Assembly (NCBI GenBank): GCA_963730065.1
Contig: CAVSQL010000011.1
Coordinates: 375,545 to 439,544, forward strand
From: UBA9676 sp963730065
GTDB lineage: Bacteria; Actinomycetota; Actinomycetes; Streptosporangiales; Streptosporangiaceae
Length of the DNA stretch: 64,000 nt
Direction: 5' to 3'
Both the position numbers and the translations under genes were made by a program. Position 1 is the first letter of the stretch; each line of letters starts with the position of its first letter. Below are positions 26,676 through 35,550 of this stretch, piece after piece. The notes below the pieces were generated by a model, which was not told where the DNA came from, searched no databases, and saw nothing but the letters and a program-made list of their open reading frames with translations.

Positions 26676-29069
26676 ATGTCGGTACGGTCCGGGCAGCAGG
26701 AGGCCGCCACCGCCCCGGAAGGCGCCAGCGCGGGTGAAGGCGAGACCCCCCAGCCCGGCCTGCGGCATCCGGTGGCGTTCCTGCGGGCCCACGATCCCGG
26801 GCTGGTCACGCTCAAGCGAGCGGTATCCGCGGCCGTGGTGGTGCCCGCGATCTTCGCGATCGCCAGGGCCCTGACCAGCAACGCCCAGGTACCGCTGTTC
26901 GCCTCGTTCGGCGCGTTCGCACTGATGCTGTTCGTCAGCATCCCCGGCACCAGGCCGGACAAGCTGCGCCATTACCTGGCCCTGATCGTGGCCGGCGCCC
27001 TCCTGATCGTCGTCGGCAGCCTCTGCTCCACCCAGGCCGTGCTGGCCATTTGCGGCATGGCGGTGGCCGCCTTCGTGGTCCTGTTCGCCGGCGTGGTGAG
27101 CCCGACGGCCGCGCTCGGCACCACGTACCTGCTGCTGGCATTCGTGCTGGCGGTGAACGTGCCGGTGCCGCCCGGCCAGATCCCGGCCCGCCTCGCCGGC
27201 TGGGCGCTGGCCGCGGCGGCGGCCGTCCCGGTCGTCCTGCTGGTCTGGGCCCGGCCCTGGTACGACACCCGCCGGGCCGCCCTGGCCCGGGCGCTGCAGC
27301 GGCTGGCCGACCTCGTGCAGGCCCACGCGGAAGGCCATCGTGACCCGCCGGCCCACGACGCCGCCGAAAAGGCCCTGCGCGAGATGGGGAAGGATTTCGC
27401 GGCTACGCCGTATCCGCCCACCGGGCTCGCCCCCAGCCAGGTGGCCGTGGCCAAGATGCTGAGCCGCGTCGAATGGGCCGGCGCGCTGGCGGTGGTCGGG
27501 CCCGACCATGTGGACCTGGCGCTGAACTCGCCAACCGCCCGGGAACTCAACGCCGCCACCGCACAGGTGCTGCGCTGCGCGAGCGCGGCGATCGGTCCCA
27601 CCGTCGAAGGGCACTCACCCGGCCGGCCCGCTGCCGCGGAACTCACCGCGGCGATCGCGGAACTGCACAAAGACCGGCGTGCGTCGTGGCGGTGGGCCGT
27701 GGACCGGCTCGTCAACCAGGTCACTCTCGGATCCGGGGCGCAGGAGCCCGAAGCACAAGAGAGGGCATCAGTCTCCGCCCTGGCGTTCGTCGATCCCACC
27801 TTCCGGGCCCGGTCGCTCGGCCTGACCACCGAGGAGATAGGCGCGCTCGCGCTGGAAGCCGCCGGCTTCGACGTGCCGCCCGAGCAGGACACAGTGCCGG
27901 TCCGCCCGGCGGGATCCGCGGCCGGCCTCCGGGCACTGTGGCAAGGGATGGCGGCCCATCTGACCGTGCGCTCGGTGTGGCTGGACAACTCGCTGCGGGG
28001 AGCGGCTGCCCTGGCGGTGGCGGTGGCGGTGGCGCGGATGACCGGCGTCCCGCACGCGTTCTGGGTGGCGCTGGGGACCATTTCGGTGCTGCGGTCCAAC
28101 GCCCTGGGCACGGGGGCCACCGCGCTGCGGGCGGTGGCCGGAACGGTGCTGGGCTTCGCCATCGGGACGGCGATCATGCTTGGCGTCGGCGCGCACACCG
28201 ACGCGCTGTGGTTCATCCTGCCGCTGGCCGTCCTGTTCGCCGGCGCCGCCCCGGCGGTGATCTCATTCACCGCCGGCCAGGCGGGATTCACCATCATGGT
28301 GATCGTCCTGTTCAACATCCTCGTGCCCGCTGGCTGGAAGGTCGGGCTGGTGCGGCTGGAGGATGTGGCACTCGGCTGCGTGGTCAGCGTCGTGGTTGGC
28401 CTGCTGTTCTGGCCGCGGGGCGCGACGGCCGCCTTCGGCCGGGCGCTCTGCGATGCCTACCGGGCCGGCTCCGGCGCCCTGGTGGCAGCCGTGGACCGGC
28501 TGGTCTCCCCCGGCCTGGACGGGGCGATGCGGCAGGCGGACAGCGAGTCCATGGCCAGCTACCACCGGCTGCTGGAGGCGTACCGGCAATTCCTGGCCGA
28601 ACGAGGGGCCAAGGCGATCTCGCTGAGCACGGCGACTCATCTGTTCACCGGGGCGGCCCAGCTCCGGCTCACCGCGCACGCGCTGGCCGCCCTGCCGGTC
28701 CAGCCGCTTGAGATGGGAGGACCGCGGGCCAGCGCGCGCATCTCCCCCGCGACCGCGGCCGTGGCGACGGCCCAATCAGAACTGCAGCGCGCCGCCCACC
28801 GCGCGGACGCCTGGTATGACAGCTTCGCCGCGGCGCTCAACGGTGAGCATGGCCAACTGCAGCCAGCCGAGCACGATCACGACGAGCTGCAGCGCCATTT
28901 GATCCGCGCTTTCGACCTGGCCAGCGAGGAACACGACGTGGCCGGGGTGCGGATGGCGCTCCGCCTGCTGTGGGCCGATGAGTACCTGGACGACGAACAG
29001 GCCCTGCAGCGCGACCTGGCGGACGCGGCCCGCCCGCTCGCGGCGCAGGCGCACCGCCGCCTGATCTGA
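26676..29069 (+). CDS. FUSC family transporter (aromatic-acid exporter-like)
   Basis: 797 aa with two membrane blocks: residues about 45-190 (AVVVPAIFAIARAL, LIVAGALLIVVGSLC, TTYLLLAFVLAVNVPV) and about 430-590 (FUSC_2: VALGTISVLRSNALGTGATA, FTIMVIVLFNILVPAGW, VVSVVVGLLFWPRG). Each block is followed by a long helical cytoplasmic region. The family includes AaeB-type efflux pumps for aromatic acids and related yeast/plant transporters. The substrate cannot be told from sequence. It ends 35 bp from the convergent ABC permease gene. Confidence 0.85.
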   Translation: MSVRSGQQEAATAPEGASAGEGETPQPGLRHPVAFLRAHDPGLVTLKRAVSAAVVVPAIFAIARALTSNAQVPLFASFGAFALMLFVSIPGTRPDKLRHYLALIVAGALLIVVGSLCSTQAVLAICGMAVAAFVVLFAGVVSPTAALGTTYLLLAFVLAVNVPVPPGQIPARLAGWALAAAAAVPVVLLVWARPWYDTRRAALARALQRLADLVQAHAEGHRDPPAHDAAEKALREMGKDFAATPYPPTGLAPSQVAVAKMLSRVEWAGALAVVGPDHVDLALNSPTARELNAATAQVLRCASAAIGPTVEGHSPGRPAAAELTAAIAELHKDRRASWRWAVDRLVNQVTLGSGAQEPEAQERASVSALAFVDPTFRARSLGLTTEEIGALALEAAGFDVPPEQDTVPVRPAGSAAGLRALWQGMAAHLTVRSVWLDNSLRGAAALAVAVAVARMTGVPHAFWVALGTISVLRSNALGTGATALRAVAGTVLGFAIGTAIMLGVGAHTDALWFILPLAVLFAGAAPAVISFTAGQAGFTIMVIVLFNILVPAGWKVGLVRLEDVALGCVVSVVVGLLFWPRGATAAFGRALCDAYRAGSGALVAAVDRLVSPGLDGAMRQADSESMASYHRLLEAYRQFLAERGAKAISLSTATHLFTGAAQLRLTAHALAALPVQPLEMGGPRASARISPATAAVATAQSELQRAAHRADAWYDSFAAALNGEHGQLQPAEHDHDELQRHLIRAFDLASEEHDVAGVRMALRLLWADEYLDDEQALQRDLADAARPLAAQAHRRLI

Positions 29070-29104
29070 CCGTCCCGGTGGGCCCGGGCGCCCCCGGCGG
29101 CATC

Positions 29105-30049
29105 CTAACCGTCAGGGTGCGTTGGCGCCGAGCGCGACGTCGGTCTCGCTCTGTCCGTCAGGCCCTGTCCCGCCGGTGGCGCCGGGGCCGGCGGCACTTC
29201 CAGCCCGCCCGGCCTGGCCCGCTCCGCGCGCCGCGTCCCGCCGGGCCGGGCGGCCGAGGCCCGGGTCATCCCGCCGCCGCCGGTCAGCCTCACCGCGATC
29301 GCCACCGGGATCACGGTCAGCAGCAGGACGAACGTGACCACGACGTTGACCTCGGGCAGCTGCTGGCCGAGCCGGATCGCGCCGAAGATCCACAGCGGCA
29401 GCGTGTTCTGCGCGCCAGCGGTGAAGGTGGTGACGATGACCTCGTCGAACGAGAGGGCGAAGGCGAGCAGCGCGCCGGAGATCAGCGCCGTGGACATCAC
29501 CGGCAGCGTCACCGTGCGGAACGTGAACAGCCCGCTCGCGCCCAGGTCGGCGGCGGCCTCGTAGAGCGACCCGGAGACCCGCCGGAGCCGGGCGATCACG
29601 TTGTTGTAGACCACGACGATGCAGAACGTGGCGTGCCCGATGATGATCGTCAGCACCGACAGGTCGATCCCGGCGAAATTGAACGCCGAGTTCAGCGCGA
29701 TCCCGGTGATGATGCCGGGCAGCGCGAGCGGCAGCACCAGCAGCAGCGACACGGCCTCCCGGCCGAAGAACCGGAACCGGTGCACGCCGAACGCGGCCGC
29801 CGAGCCCAGCAGCAGCGCCACCGCGGTCGCGAACAGGCCCGCCTTGACCGACAGCGCGAACGCCGTCCGGACCTGCGGGTCGTTCCAGGCGACCGAGAAC
29901 CACTTCGTGCTCAGCCCCGCGATGGGCCAGCTCTGGATGTTCGAGGAGTTGAAAGCGTAGAGGCAGATGATGGCGATCGGCACGAACAGGAAGAGCAGCA
30001 CGCCCGCCACCCAGATCCGCAGCCCGATCCGGGCCAGCCGACCCTCCAT
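29105..30049 (-). CDS. Polyamine-type ABC importer permease (PotC-like)
   Basis: 314 aa inner-membrane permease with about six helices. The EAA loop that contacts the ATPase is EAAADLGASGLFTFRTVTLP. The order of the four genes and the pattern FAFNSSNIQSWPIAGLS are those of spermidine/putrescine (PotC/YdcV) systems. The C-terminal 60 residues are a Pro/Ala/Arg-rich extension beyond the family core. Last gene of the operon. Confidence 0.88.
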   Translation of the reverse strand: MEGRLARIGLRIWVAGVLLFLFVPIAIICLYAFNSSNIQSWPIAGLSTKWFSVAWNDPQVRTAFALSVKAGLFATAVALLLGSAAAFGVHRFRFFGREAVSLLLVLPLALPGIITGIALNSAFNFAGIDLSVLTIIIGHATFCIVVVYNNVIARLRRVSGSLYEAAADLGASGLFTFRTVTLPVMSTALISGALLAFALSFDEVIVTTFTAGAQNTLPLWIFGAIRLGQQLPEVNVVVTFVLLLTVIPVAIAVRLTGGGGMTRASAARPGGTRRAERARPGGLEVPPAPAPPAGQGLTDRARPTSRSAPTHPDG

Positions 30050-30065
30050 CAGCGTGCCCCTTCCC

Positions 30066-30974
30066 TCACATGGCCTCGAACGCGCCGAGCAGCCGCGCGC
30101 CGAGCAGGTAGAAGATCATGATCACGATGGGCACTATGGCGAGCGCGGCCGCGAACGGCAGGTTGTTGGCCGTGCCGATGTTGGAGTAGATGACGTTGCC
30201 GATGAAGTTGGAGTTCGCCCCGCCCACCAGCAGCGGAGTGATGAAGTCACCCAGGGTGAGCGAGAAGGTGAAGATCGACCCGGCCACCACCCCGGGCAGC
30301 GCCAGCGGCATGACCACGCTGCGGATCGTGCGCCAGTTGCGCGCGCCGAGGTCGCCGGAGGCCTCCAGCAGCGAGTCCGGGATCCGCTCCAGCGCGGCGT
30401 AGATGGGCACGATCATGAACGGCAGCCAGATATAGGAGAACACCAGCCACATCGCCGTGTTGGTGTAGCCGATGTTCACCGCGCCGAGGCCCAGCTTGGA
30501 CAGCGTCCAGCTCAGCGTGCCGCCCTTTTGCAGGATGACGATCCAGGCGTAGACGCGGGCCAGGTAGCTGGCCCACAGCGGCAGCAGCACGGCGATGAAC
30601 AGCGCCTGCCGCCCGCGCGAGGTCGCCACCCGCGCCATGTAGTAGGCGAACGGCACCGCGATCACGGCATCGGTGACCGTCACGACCGCCGCCATGATCA
30701 CCGTCCGGGCGATGATCGTCAGGTAGGTGCTGGTGAAGATCTGCTGGAAGTTGGCGAGCGACCAGGTGTGCTCCAGCGCGTTGGTGAACGGGTTGACCGT
30801 CCAGAACGCTGTGGCCAGCATCACCGCGAGCGACGCGAGGTAGATCAGGAGGAACCACGCCAGCGGCGGGGACAGGGTGAGGGTGGCCCGCAGCCACGCC
30901 CGGCGCCAGAGCGCCGCCGAGACGCGGGCCCCCCCGCTCACTGTCCGGTCCTCGCGGACCGCGGTCGCTGTCAT
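30066..30974 (-). CDS. Polyamine-type ABC importer permease (PotB-like)
   Basis: 302 aa, six helices. EAA motif EASGDLGARNWRTIRSVVMP, and the PotB-like sequences VPFAYYMARVATSRGRQALF and LTLGDFITPLLVGG. It is 16 bp upstream of the PotC-like gene and 28 bp downstream of the binding protein gene; the two permeases form the heterodimeric membrane channel. Confidence 0.9.
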   Translation of the reverse strand: MTATAVREDRTVSGGARVSAALWRRAWLRATLTLSPPLAWFLLIYLASLAVMLATAFWTVNPFTNALEHTWSLANFQQIFTSTYLTIIARTVIMAAVVTVTDAVIAVPFAYYMARVATSRGRQALFIAVLLPLWASYLARVYAWIVILQKGGTLSWTLSKLGLGAVNIGYTNTAMWLVFSYIWLPFMIVPIYAALERIPDSLLEASGDLGARNWRTIRSVVMPLALPGVVAGSIFTFSLTLGDFITPLLVGGANSNFIGNVIYSNIGTANNLPFAAALAIVPIVIMIFYLLGARLLGAFEAM

Positions 30975-31002
30975 CGCGTGCTATGCCGTCCGGGCACCGT
31001 TG

Positions 31003-32208
31003 TTACCCGGTGATCTGGGTCCAGGCGGTGACCCACCTCTGGAACGGCACGCAATCGTTCTTGCCGTTGCCGCATTGCGGCAGCGGGGTCTTCCAGAACT
31101 TGAGGGTCTGGAAGTAGGCCTCAGGCGCGTTCGCGTGGTAGGCGGCGCACGAGCCCTTCTGGATCTGATCCATGATCGGGCAGGCCAGCTTGTTCGCCGG
31201 GGTCTCACCGAAGAAGATCGCCTGCTGCGCCTGGACCTTGGGCGTGGTGACCCACTGCATCCACTTGTAGGCGCAGTTCGGGTGCGGCGCCTTGGTGGCG
31301 AGCATCCAGGTGTCGGCCCAGCCGGTCGCGCCCTGGCTCGGGATGGTGTCGGCGACCGGCGCGCCCGCCGCCACCAGCGTGTTGGTCTGCAACGGCCACG
31401 CCGCGCCCACCACGGTGGTGCCGCTCTGGAACAGCGACTCCTCCTGCGAGGCCAGGTCCCAGTACTTCTTGATCAGCGGCTTCTGCTGCTTGAGCAGGTT
31501 GACCGCGGCGTTGAACTGGGTCTGGGTCAGCTCGTAGGGGTCGGTGATGCCCAGACTCGGCTGGGCCTTCGACAGATAGAGCGCCGCGTCCGCGATCTGG
31601 ATCGGGTTGTTCGGCACCGTGACCTGGCCCGCGTACTTCTTGTTGTAGATCACCGACCACGAGGTGGGGGCGGACGGGAACGCCTTCTTGGAGTAGAGCA
31701 GCACGTTCGGGCCGAACTCATAGGACACGCCGTAGTGCTTGCCGCCGATGGTGTTGAACGGCGGGTTCTGCAGGAACGGGTGGAAGTTCTTCCAGTTCGA
31801 GATGAGGTTGATGTTGATCGGTTTCACATCGCCGCTGTAGATGAGCCGCAGATCGGCATCACCCGAGGCGGAGACCACGTCGTACTGGCCGCCGCCGCCG
31901 TTGGCCATCAGCGACACCATTTCGCTGGACGTGCCGGCGTACTTGGCGCTCACCTGGCAGCCGGTCGCCTGCTCGAACGGCTTCACCCACTGGGGCTGGG
32001 CGTACCCTTCCCAGGCGATGACGTTGAGCTGGCCCTCGCCCTTACCGACCGAGGACGGCACCGGCGTGTTCGCCTGCGGCGCGGTGAGCCCGCTGGTGCC
32101 GCTACTAGTGCTGGAGGTGCTGCCACCACCGGACGAGCCGCAGGCCGCGACCAGGACCGCAGCGGAAGCGGCCGCGAGCAGCATGCTTCCTCGTGCCCAT
32201 TTCTTCAT
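31003..32208 (-). CDS. Polyamine-type ABC substrate-binding lipoprotein (PotD-like)
   Basis: 401 aa. Lipoprotein signal MLLAAASAAVLVAACGSSG with lipobox AAC, then a Ser/Thr/Gly linker, then an extracellular solute-binding fold (QLNVIAWEGYAQPQWVKPFE, GQYDVVSASGDADLRLI, KHYGVSYEFGPNVLLYSK). The family binds putrescine, spermidine or related organic cations. Several Trp/Tyr/Asp positions consistent with amine binding occur (GAAWPLQTNT, GWADTWMLA). Exact ligand not determined. Confidence 0.9.
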   Translation of the reverse strand: MKKWARGSMLLAAASAAVLVAACGSSGGGSTSSTSSGTSGLTAPQANTPVPSSVGKGEGQLNVIAWEGYAQPQWVKPFEQATGCQVSAKYAGTSSEMVSLMANGGGGQYDVVSASGDADLRLIYSGDVKPININLISNWKNFHPFLQNPPFNTIGGKHYGVSYEFGPNVLLYSKKAFPSAPTSWSVIYNKKYAGQVTVPNNPIQIADAALYLSKAQPSLGITDPYELTQTQFNAAVNLLKQQKPLIKKYWDLASQEESLFQSGTTVVGAAWPLQTNTLVAAGAPVADTIPSQGATGWADTWMLATKAPHPNCAYKWMQWVTTPKVQAQQAIFFGETPANKLACPIMDQIQKGSCAAYHANAPEAYFQTLKFWKTPLPQCGNGKNDCVPFQRWVTAWTQITG

Positions 32209-32220
32209 TGGCCATACCCC

Positions 32221-33331
32221 TCACTGCGAGCCGGGATGGTCCCGGCTCTCGTCATGGATGTCGTAGGTCTGGGTTTCGCGCCAGGCGACGTTCACTGTCC
32301 GTCCCCGGGCCTCGAGCGCTTCGGCGGCCGCGGTCTCCAGGTTCTGGCGCACCGCGGTGATCTTGCCGCCCGCCTCCAGGGCGATCTGGTAGCGGGTGAG
32401 CATGCCGAGGTAGACGACGTCTTCGATGCGGCCGCGCTCGACGTGGCTGCCCTCCGGCGCCTTCTCGCCGTCGGCCAGCAGGTGGATCTTCTCCGGGCGG
32501 ATCGTGAAATGGCGCCCGCCGCGTTCCAGCAGGTTGGACACGCCGATGAAGCCGGCCACGAAATCGCTGGCGGGCCGTTCGTAGACCTCGACCGGCGTGC
32601 CCAGCTGCTCGATGCGGCCCTGGTTGAACACGGCCAGGCGATCGCTCATGGTGAGCGCCTCCTCCTGGTCGTGGGTGACGTAGATGAAGCTGATCCCGAC
32701 CTCGCGCTGGATCCGCTTGAGCTCGAACTGCATCTCCTGGCGCAGCTTCGCGTCCAGCGCGCCGAGCGGCTCGTCGAGCAGGAGCACCTCCGGCTCGTTG
32801 ACGATGGCGCGGGCCAGCGCGACCCGCTGCCGCTGGCCGCCGGAGAGCTGGACCGGCTTGCGGTCGCCGAGCCCGGCCAGCCGGACCATGGCGAGCGCGG
32901 CCTCCGCCCGGCGCCGCCGCTCCGCCCTGGGCACCCGGGCGACGCGCAGCCCGTACTCGACGTTCTCGAGCACGCTCATGTGGGGGAAGAGCGCGTAGTC
33001 CTGGAAGACGGTGTTCACGTTGCGCGCGTACGGGGGCTTGCGGGTCACGTCCACCCCGCCGAGCTCGACCGAGCCCGCGTCGGGGCGCTCGAACCCGGCG
33101 ATCAGCCGCAGCAGCGTGGTCTTGCCCGAGCCGGACGGGCCGAGCATGGTGAAGAACTCGCCCTCGGCGACGTCGAGATCGACCCCGGCGACCGCCACCA
33201 CCGGCCCATACACGCGGCGCACTACCGGTCAGCCGGACCGCGGGTGCGCCGGTGGCTGACCCCGTGCTGGCTGCGACAGCGCCCCGGCTGGCCGGCGCTG
33301 CTTCCTGCCTGCCCGTCGCCGTCTCGCTCAC
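32221..33331 (-). CDS. Polyamine-type ABC importer ATPase (PotA-like), apparent frameshift
   Basis: ATPase with Walker A GPSGSGKTTLL, signature LSGGQRQRVALARA, Walker B VLLLDEPLGALD, H-loop YVTHDQEEAL and a C-terminal TOBE domain (FTIRPEKIHLL). The main frame is intact from 33222 to 32221 (333 aa) but starts at VRRVYGPVVAVAGVDLD, without the first beta strand. That strand (PAVRLTG) with 30 more residues and a good GTG start at 33331 (GAGGGG upstream) lies in another frame; removing one base at 33223 joins them as VRLTG-VRRVYGPV, the expected family sequence. It is either a real frameshift, a sequencing error, or initiation at GTG 33222 with a shortened protein. Confidence 0.8.
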
Positions 33332-33417
33332 CCGTGCCCCTCGTCATGCATGCCTGGCCGCCTGCCCGGCCGGGGAACCCCGTGCGCGGGCCGCGTCCCG
33401 GGATCGACGATTCCGAT

Positions 33418-33445
33418 AACCTACAGGATCAGATGTTTGTGTCAA
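33418..33445 (-). promoter_or_regulatory. Sigma-70-type promoter of the polyamine ABC operon
   Basis: On the minus strand, TTGACA (33445-33440), a 16-bp spacer and TAGGTT (33423-33418), close to the actinomycete vegetative consensus TTGACN-N16-18-TAGRRT. It sits in a locally AT-rich stretch between the divergent ATPase and FadR-type genes, so the regulator probably binds here. Confidence 0.6.
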
Positions 33446-33491
33446 GTTTCCTCCAACAGCCGCGCACCCGGGTCCGCGGGAGGGGGCATTG

Positions 33492-34232
33492 GTGGCATCA
33501 CCTGCGCTGACGACCGTCCGGGCCCGCACGCTTTTCACCCCGCTCGACGCCGGCGGCCGCGCCGACACCGTGACCCGGCGGCTGGCCCAGGCGATCCGGC
33601 TGGGCCTGCTGCTCGACGGGGAGCGCCTCCCGGCAGAAAGCCAGCTGGCCGGGCAGCTCGGCGTCTCGACCGTGACGCTCCGGGAGGCACTCGCCGCGCT
33701 CCGGACGATGGGCCTGGTCGAGACCCGGCGCGGGCGCGGTGGCGGATCGTTCGTCCGGGCCCCCGACGACGCCGACCGCCTGGAGCGCCCGCTCCGGCTC
33801 CTGTCCCTGCACGAACTGCGCGACATCGGCGACCACCGCGCCGCGATCGCGGGCACCGCGGCCCGGCTGGCCGCTGAGCGCGCGCTCGCCACCGATGTCA
33901 TCACACTGAGAGAGCATGCCGAACGGCTCCGCGGGGCGGCCGCCCTGACCGACCGCCGCCGGGCCGACGCGCGGCTGCACATCGAGATCGCCGCCACCGC
34001 CCAGTCCCCGCGGCTCACCCGCGAGGAGATGGACCTGTGGTCCGAGATCGGCGACCTGGTCTGGCTGCCGCTGGACGGCGCGGACGTGGCGCCGGCAGCC
34101 CGCGACCACGACCTGCTGATCGACGCCATCGAGGCCCACGCGCCCGAGCGGGCGCGGGAGATCGCCGAGCGGCACGTGGCCGCGGAGACGGGCCGGCTGC
34201 TGGAACTGCGGCTCAGCCTGCACCACCGATGA
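33492..34232 (+). CDS. FadR-type GntR family regulator
   Basis: 246 aa. N-terminal winged HTH: RRLAQAIRLGLLLDGERLPA, ESQLAGQLGVSTVTLREALA, GLVETRRGRGGGSFVR. C-terminal FCD domain with the metal-coordinating pattern of Asp/His (DHRAAIAGTAARLA, DARLHIEIAATAQS, DHDLLIDAIEAHAPERA, RHVAAE). GTG at 33492 with GGAGGGGG just upstream. It is divergent from the ABC importer and overlaps the Cache gene by ATGA, so it likely controls the transporter in response to a small ligand. Confidence 0.9.
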   Translation: MASPALTTVRARTLFTPLDAGGRADTVTRRLAQAIRLGLLLDGERLPAESQLAGQLGVSTVTLREALAALRTMGLVETRRGRGGGSFVRAPDDADRLERPLRLLSLHELRDIGDHRAAIAGTAARLAAERALATDVITLREHAERLRGAAALTDRRRADARLHIEIAATAQSPRLTREEMDLWSEIGDLVWLPLDGADVAPAARDHDLLIDAIEAHAPERAREIAERHVAAETGRLLELRLSLHHR

Positions 34233-35026
34233 CGGCCGCCCCGGACAGCGCGGGCGAGCACCTGCTCGCTGCCGTCACCGCCGCGATCGGGCGGGTGCTG
34301 GAGTCCGTCACGGAGGTCGGCGAGGCGATGACCGCCCTGGCCTCGGCGGCCGGCGCTGGCCGGCGGCCGCTGCGGCGCGCTGACCTGGCCGCGCTCCGGC
34401 CGCTGGTGGCGCAGGTGCTGGCGCGCCATCACGGGTTCGCGGCCGGCGCCGGGGTCGTGCTGGCGCCGGACGCGCTGGCGGACGCGCCACGATGGATCGA
34501 CTGGTGGTGGGCGGGCCAGGGCATCGGGCAGCTGCAGGTCGACCTCGACCCCGGGTCAGCCGAGTTCTACGACTACACCACCACCGAGTGGTACCGCGAG
34601 CCCGCCCGGACCGGGCAGCCATGCATCGCCGGCCCCTACGTGGACTACATCTGCACCCGCGAGTACACCTTCACGGTGTCGGTCCCGGTGGTGGACCAGG
34701 GCCGGTTCGTGGGCGTGGCCGGCGCGGACATCCTGGCCGGCGAGGTGGAGCGGATGGTGCTGCCCGGGCTGTCCCAGCTCAGCCGGGCCAGCCAGCCGGC
34801 TGTGCTGATCAGCGGCCGCGGCCGGGTGATCGCCTCCAGTTCCGCCCGGATCCTGCCCGGCGAGGTGCTCAGGCCAGCCGGGCCGGGCCGCCCCGGCTCG
34901 CCCGGCTGGCCGGACGGCGCTGGCTGGCCGGGCACCATGACGGCCGCCGGCCCGCTGCCGTGGATGCTGCTCGGAGGGCCGGGCGGGCCGGGCGGGGCGG
35001 GTGGGGCGGGCGGGCCCGGTGGCTGA
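34229..35026 (+). CDS. Cytosolic Cache-domain (PDC) sensor-like protein
   Basis: 265 aa with no signal peptide and no membrane helix. Residues 60-180 match a Cache/PDC fold: YDYTTTEWYREPARTGQP, GPYVDYICTREYTFTVSVPV, RFVGVAGADILAGEVE. The WY pair (121-122) and Asp167 fit the amino-acid/amine-binding Cache motif, but the Arg that normally precedes WY and grips a carboxylate is Thr119 here. The C-terminal end is a Gly/Pro/Ala repeat. Cache domains are usually extracytoplasmic; a free cytosolic one translationally coupled to a FadR-type regulator of an amine importer suggests a ligand-binding partner of that regulator. Confidence 0.75.
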   Translation: MTAAPDSAGEHLLAAVTAAIGRVLESVTEVGEAMTALASAAGAGRRPLRRADLAALRPLVAQVLARHHGFAAGAGVVLAPDALADAPRWIDWWWAGQGIGQLQVDLDPGSAEFYDYTTTEWYREPARTGQPCIAGPYVDYICTREYTFTVSVPVVDQGRFVGVAGADILAGEVERMVLPGLSQLSRASQPAVLISGRGRVIASSSARILPGEVLRPAGPGRPGSPGWPDGAGWPGTMTAAGPLPWMLLGGPGGPGGAGGAGGPGG

Positions 35027-35142
35027 CGCACCCGCCCGGCGAAGTGGCCGGGAATAAGGCAACCGGGCACATGCGGGCTATTCACGGGCGGTAACCTGGC
35101 CGCACAGATACAGAACCCCCTGGCACACACTGTGAGGTCGCG

Positions 35143-35550
35143 ATGAGCCTGCCCGCCCGCCAGTTGCGGAAGCTTGAAGAGATTGAGGGCGGCCTCACCA
35201 GTTCCGATCCCCGTCTGCGGTCCCTGTTCGCGATCTTCACCCGGCTGACCCGGGGTGAGACGATGCCGTGGTTCGAGGAGGTGCCGGTCCGGCCGATCGC
35301 CGACGGGCTGGCCGCGGGGCGCGGCCTGGTCCGCCGGGCCGCCCGCAGGCCCGCCGCCCGGGTCAAGGCGCTGCTGCTCCTGCCGGCCATGCTGAGCGCG
35401 ATGGTATGCGGGATCATGATCGCCGCCGGGGTTCACGGGCGCGCCGCGGCCTCCGTATCCGCCAAACCCCCGGCCGCGCGGGAACTCATCCTCAAGTCCA
35501 GCAAGATGTGCCGCCTGGGGATGATCCGTTTCCCGGCTCTCGCCTGCTGA
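35143..35550 (+). CDS. DUF3040 family small membrane protein
   Basis: 135 aa. N-terminal DUF3040 signature MSLPARQLRKLEEIEGGLTS and DPRLRSLFAIFTRLT; one hydrophobic segment (ALLLLPAMLSAMVCGIMIAA). Function unknown; widespread in actinomycetes. The 3' end overlaps the convergent methyltransferase gene by 59 bp. Confidence 0.85.
   Translation: MSLPARQLRKLEEIEGGLTSSDPRLRSLFAIFTRLTRGETMPWFEEVPVRPIADGLAAGRGLVRRAARRPAARVKALLLLPAMLSAMVCGIMIAAGVHGRAAASVSAKPPAARELILKSSKMCRLGMIRFPALAC

Noticed and set aside
30877..33510. Plus-strand open frame of about 880 codons
   Set aside because: Antisense to the polyamine importer operon; Leu/Asp/Val/His-rich composition typical of antisense frames in this GC range.
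34960..35026. GGX repeats at the end of the Cache gene as a possible separate element
   Set aside because: They are in frame and probably just a disordered tail; GC-slippage explains them.
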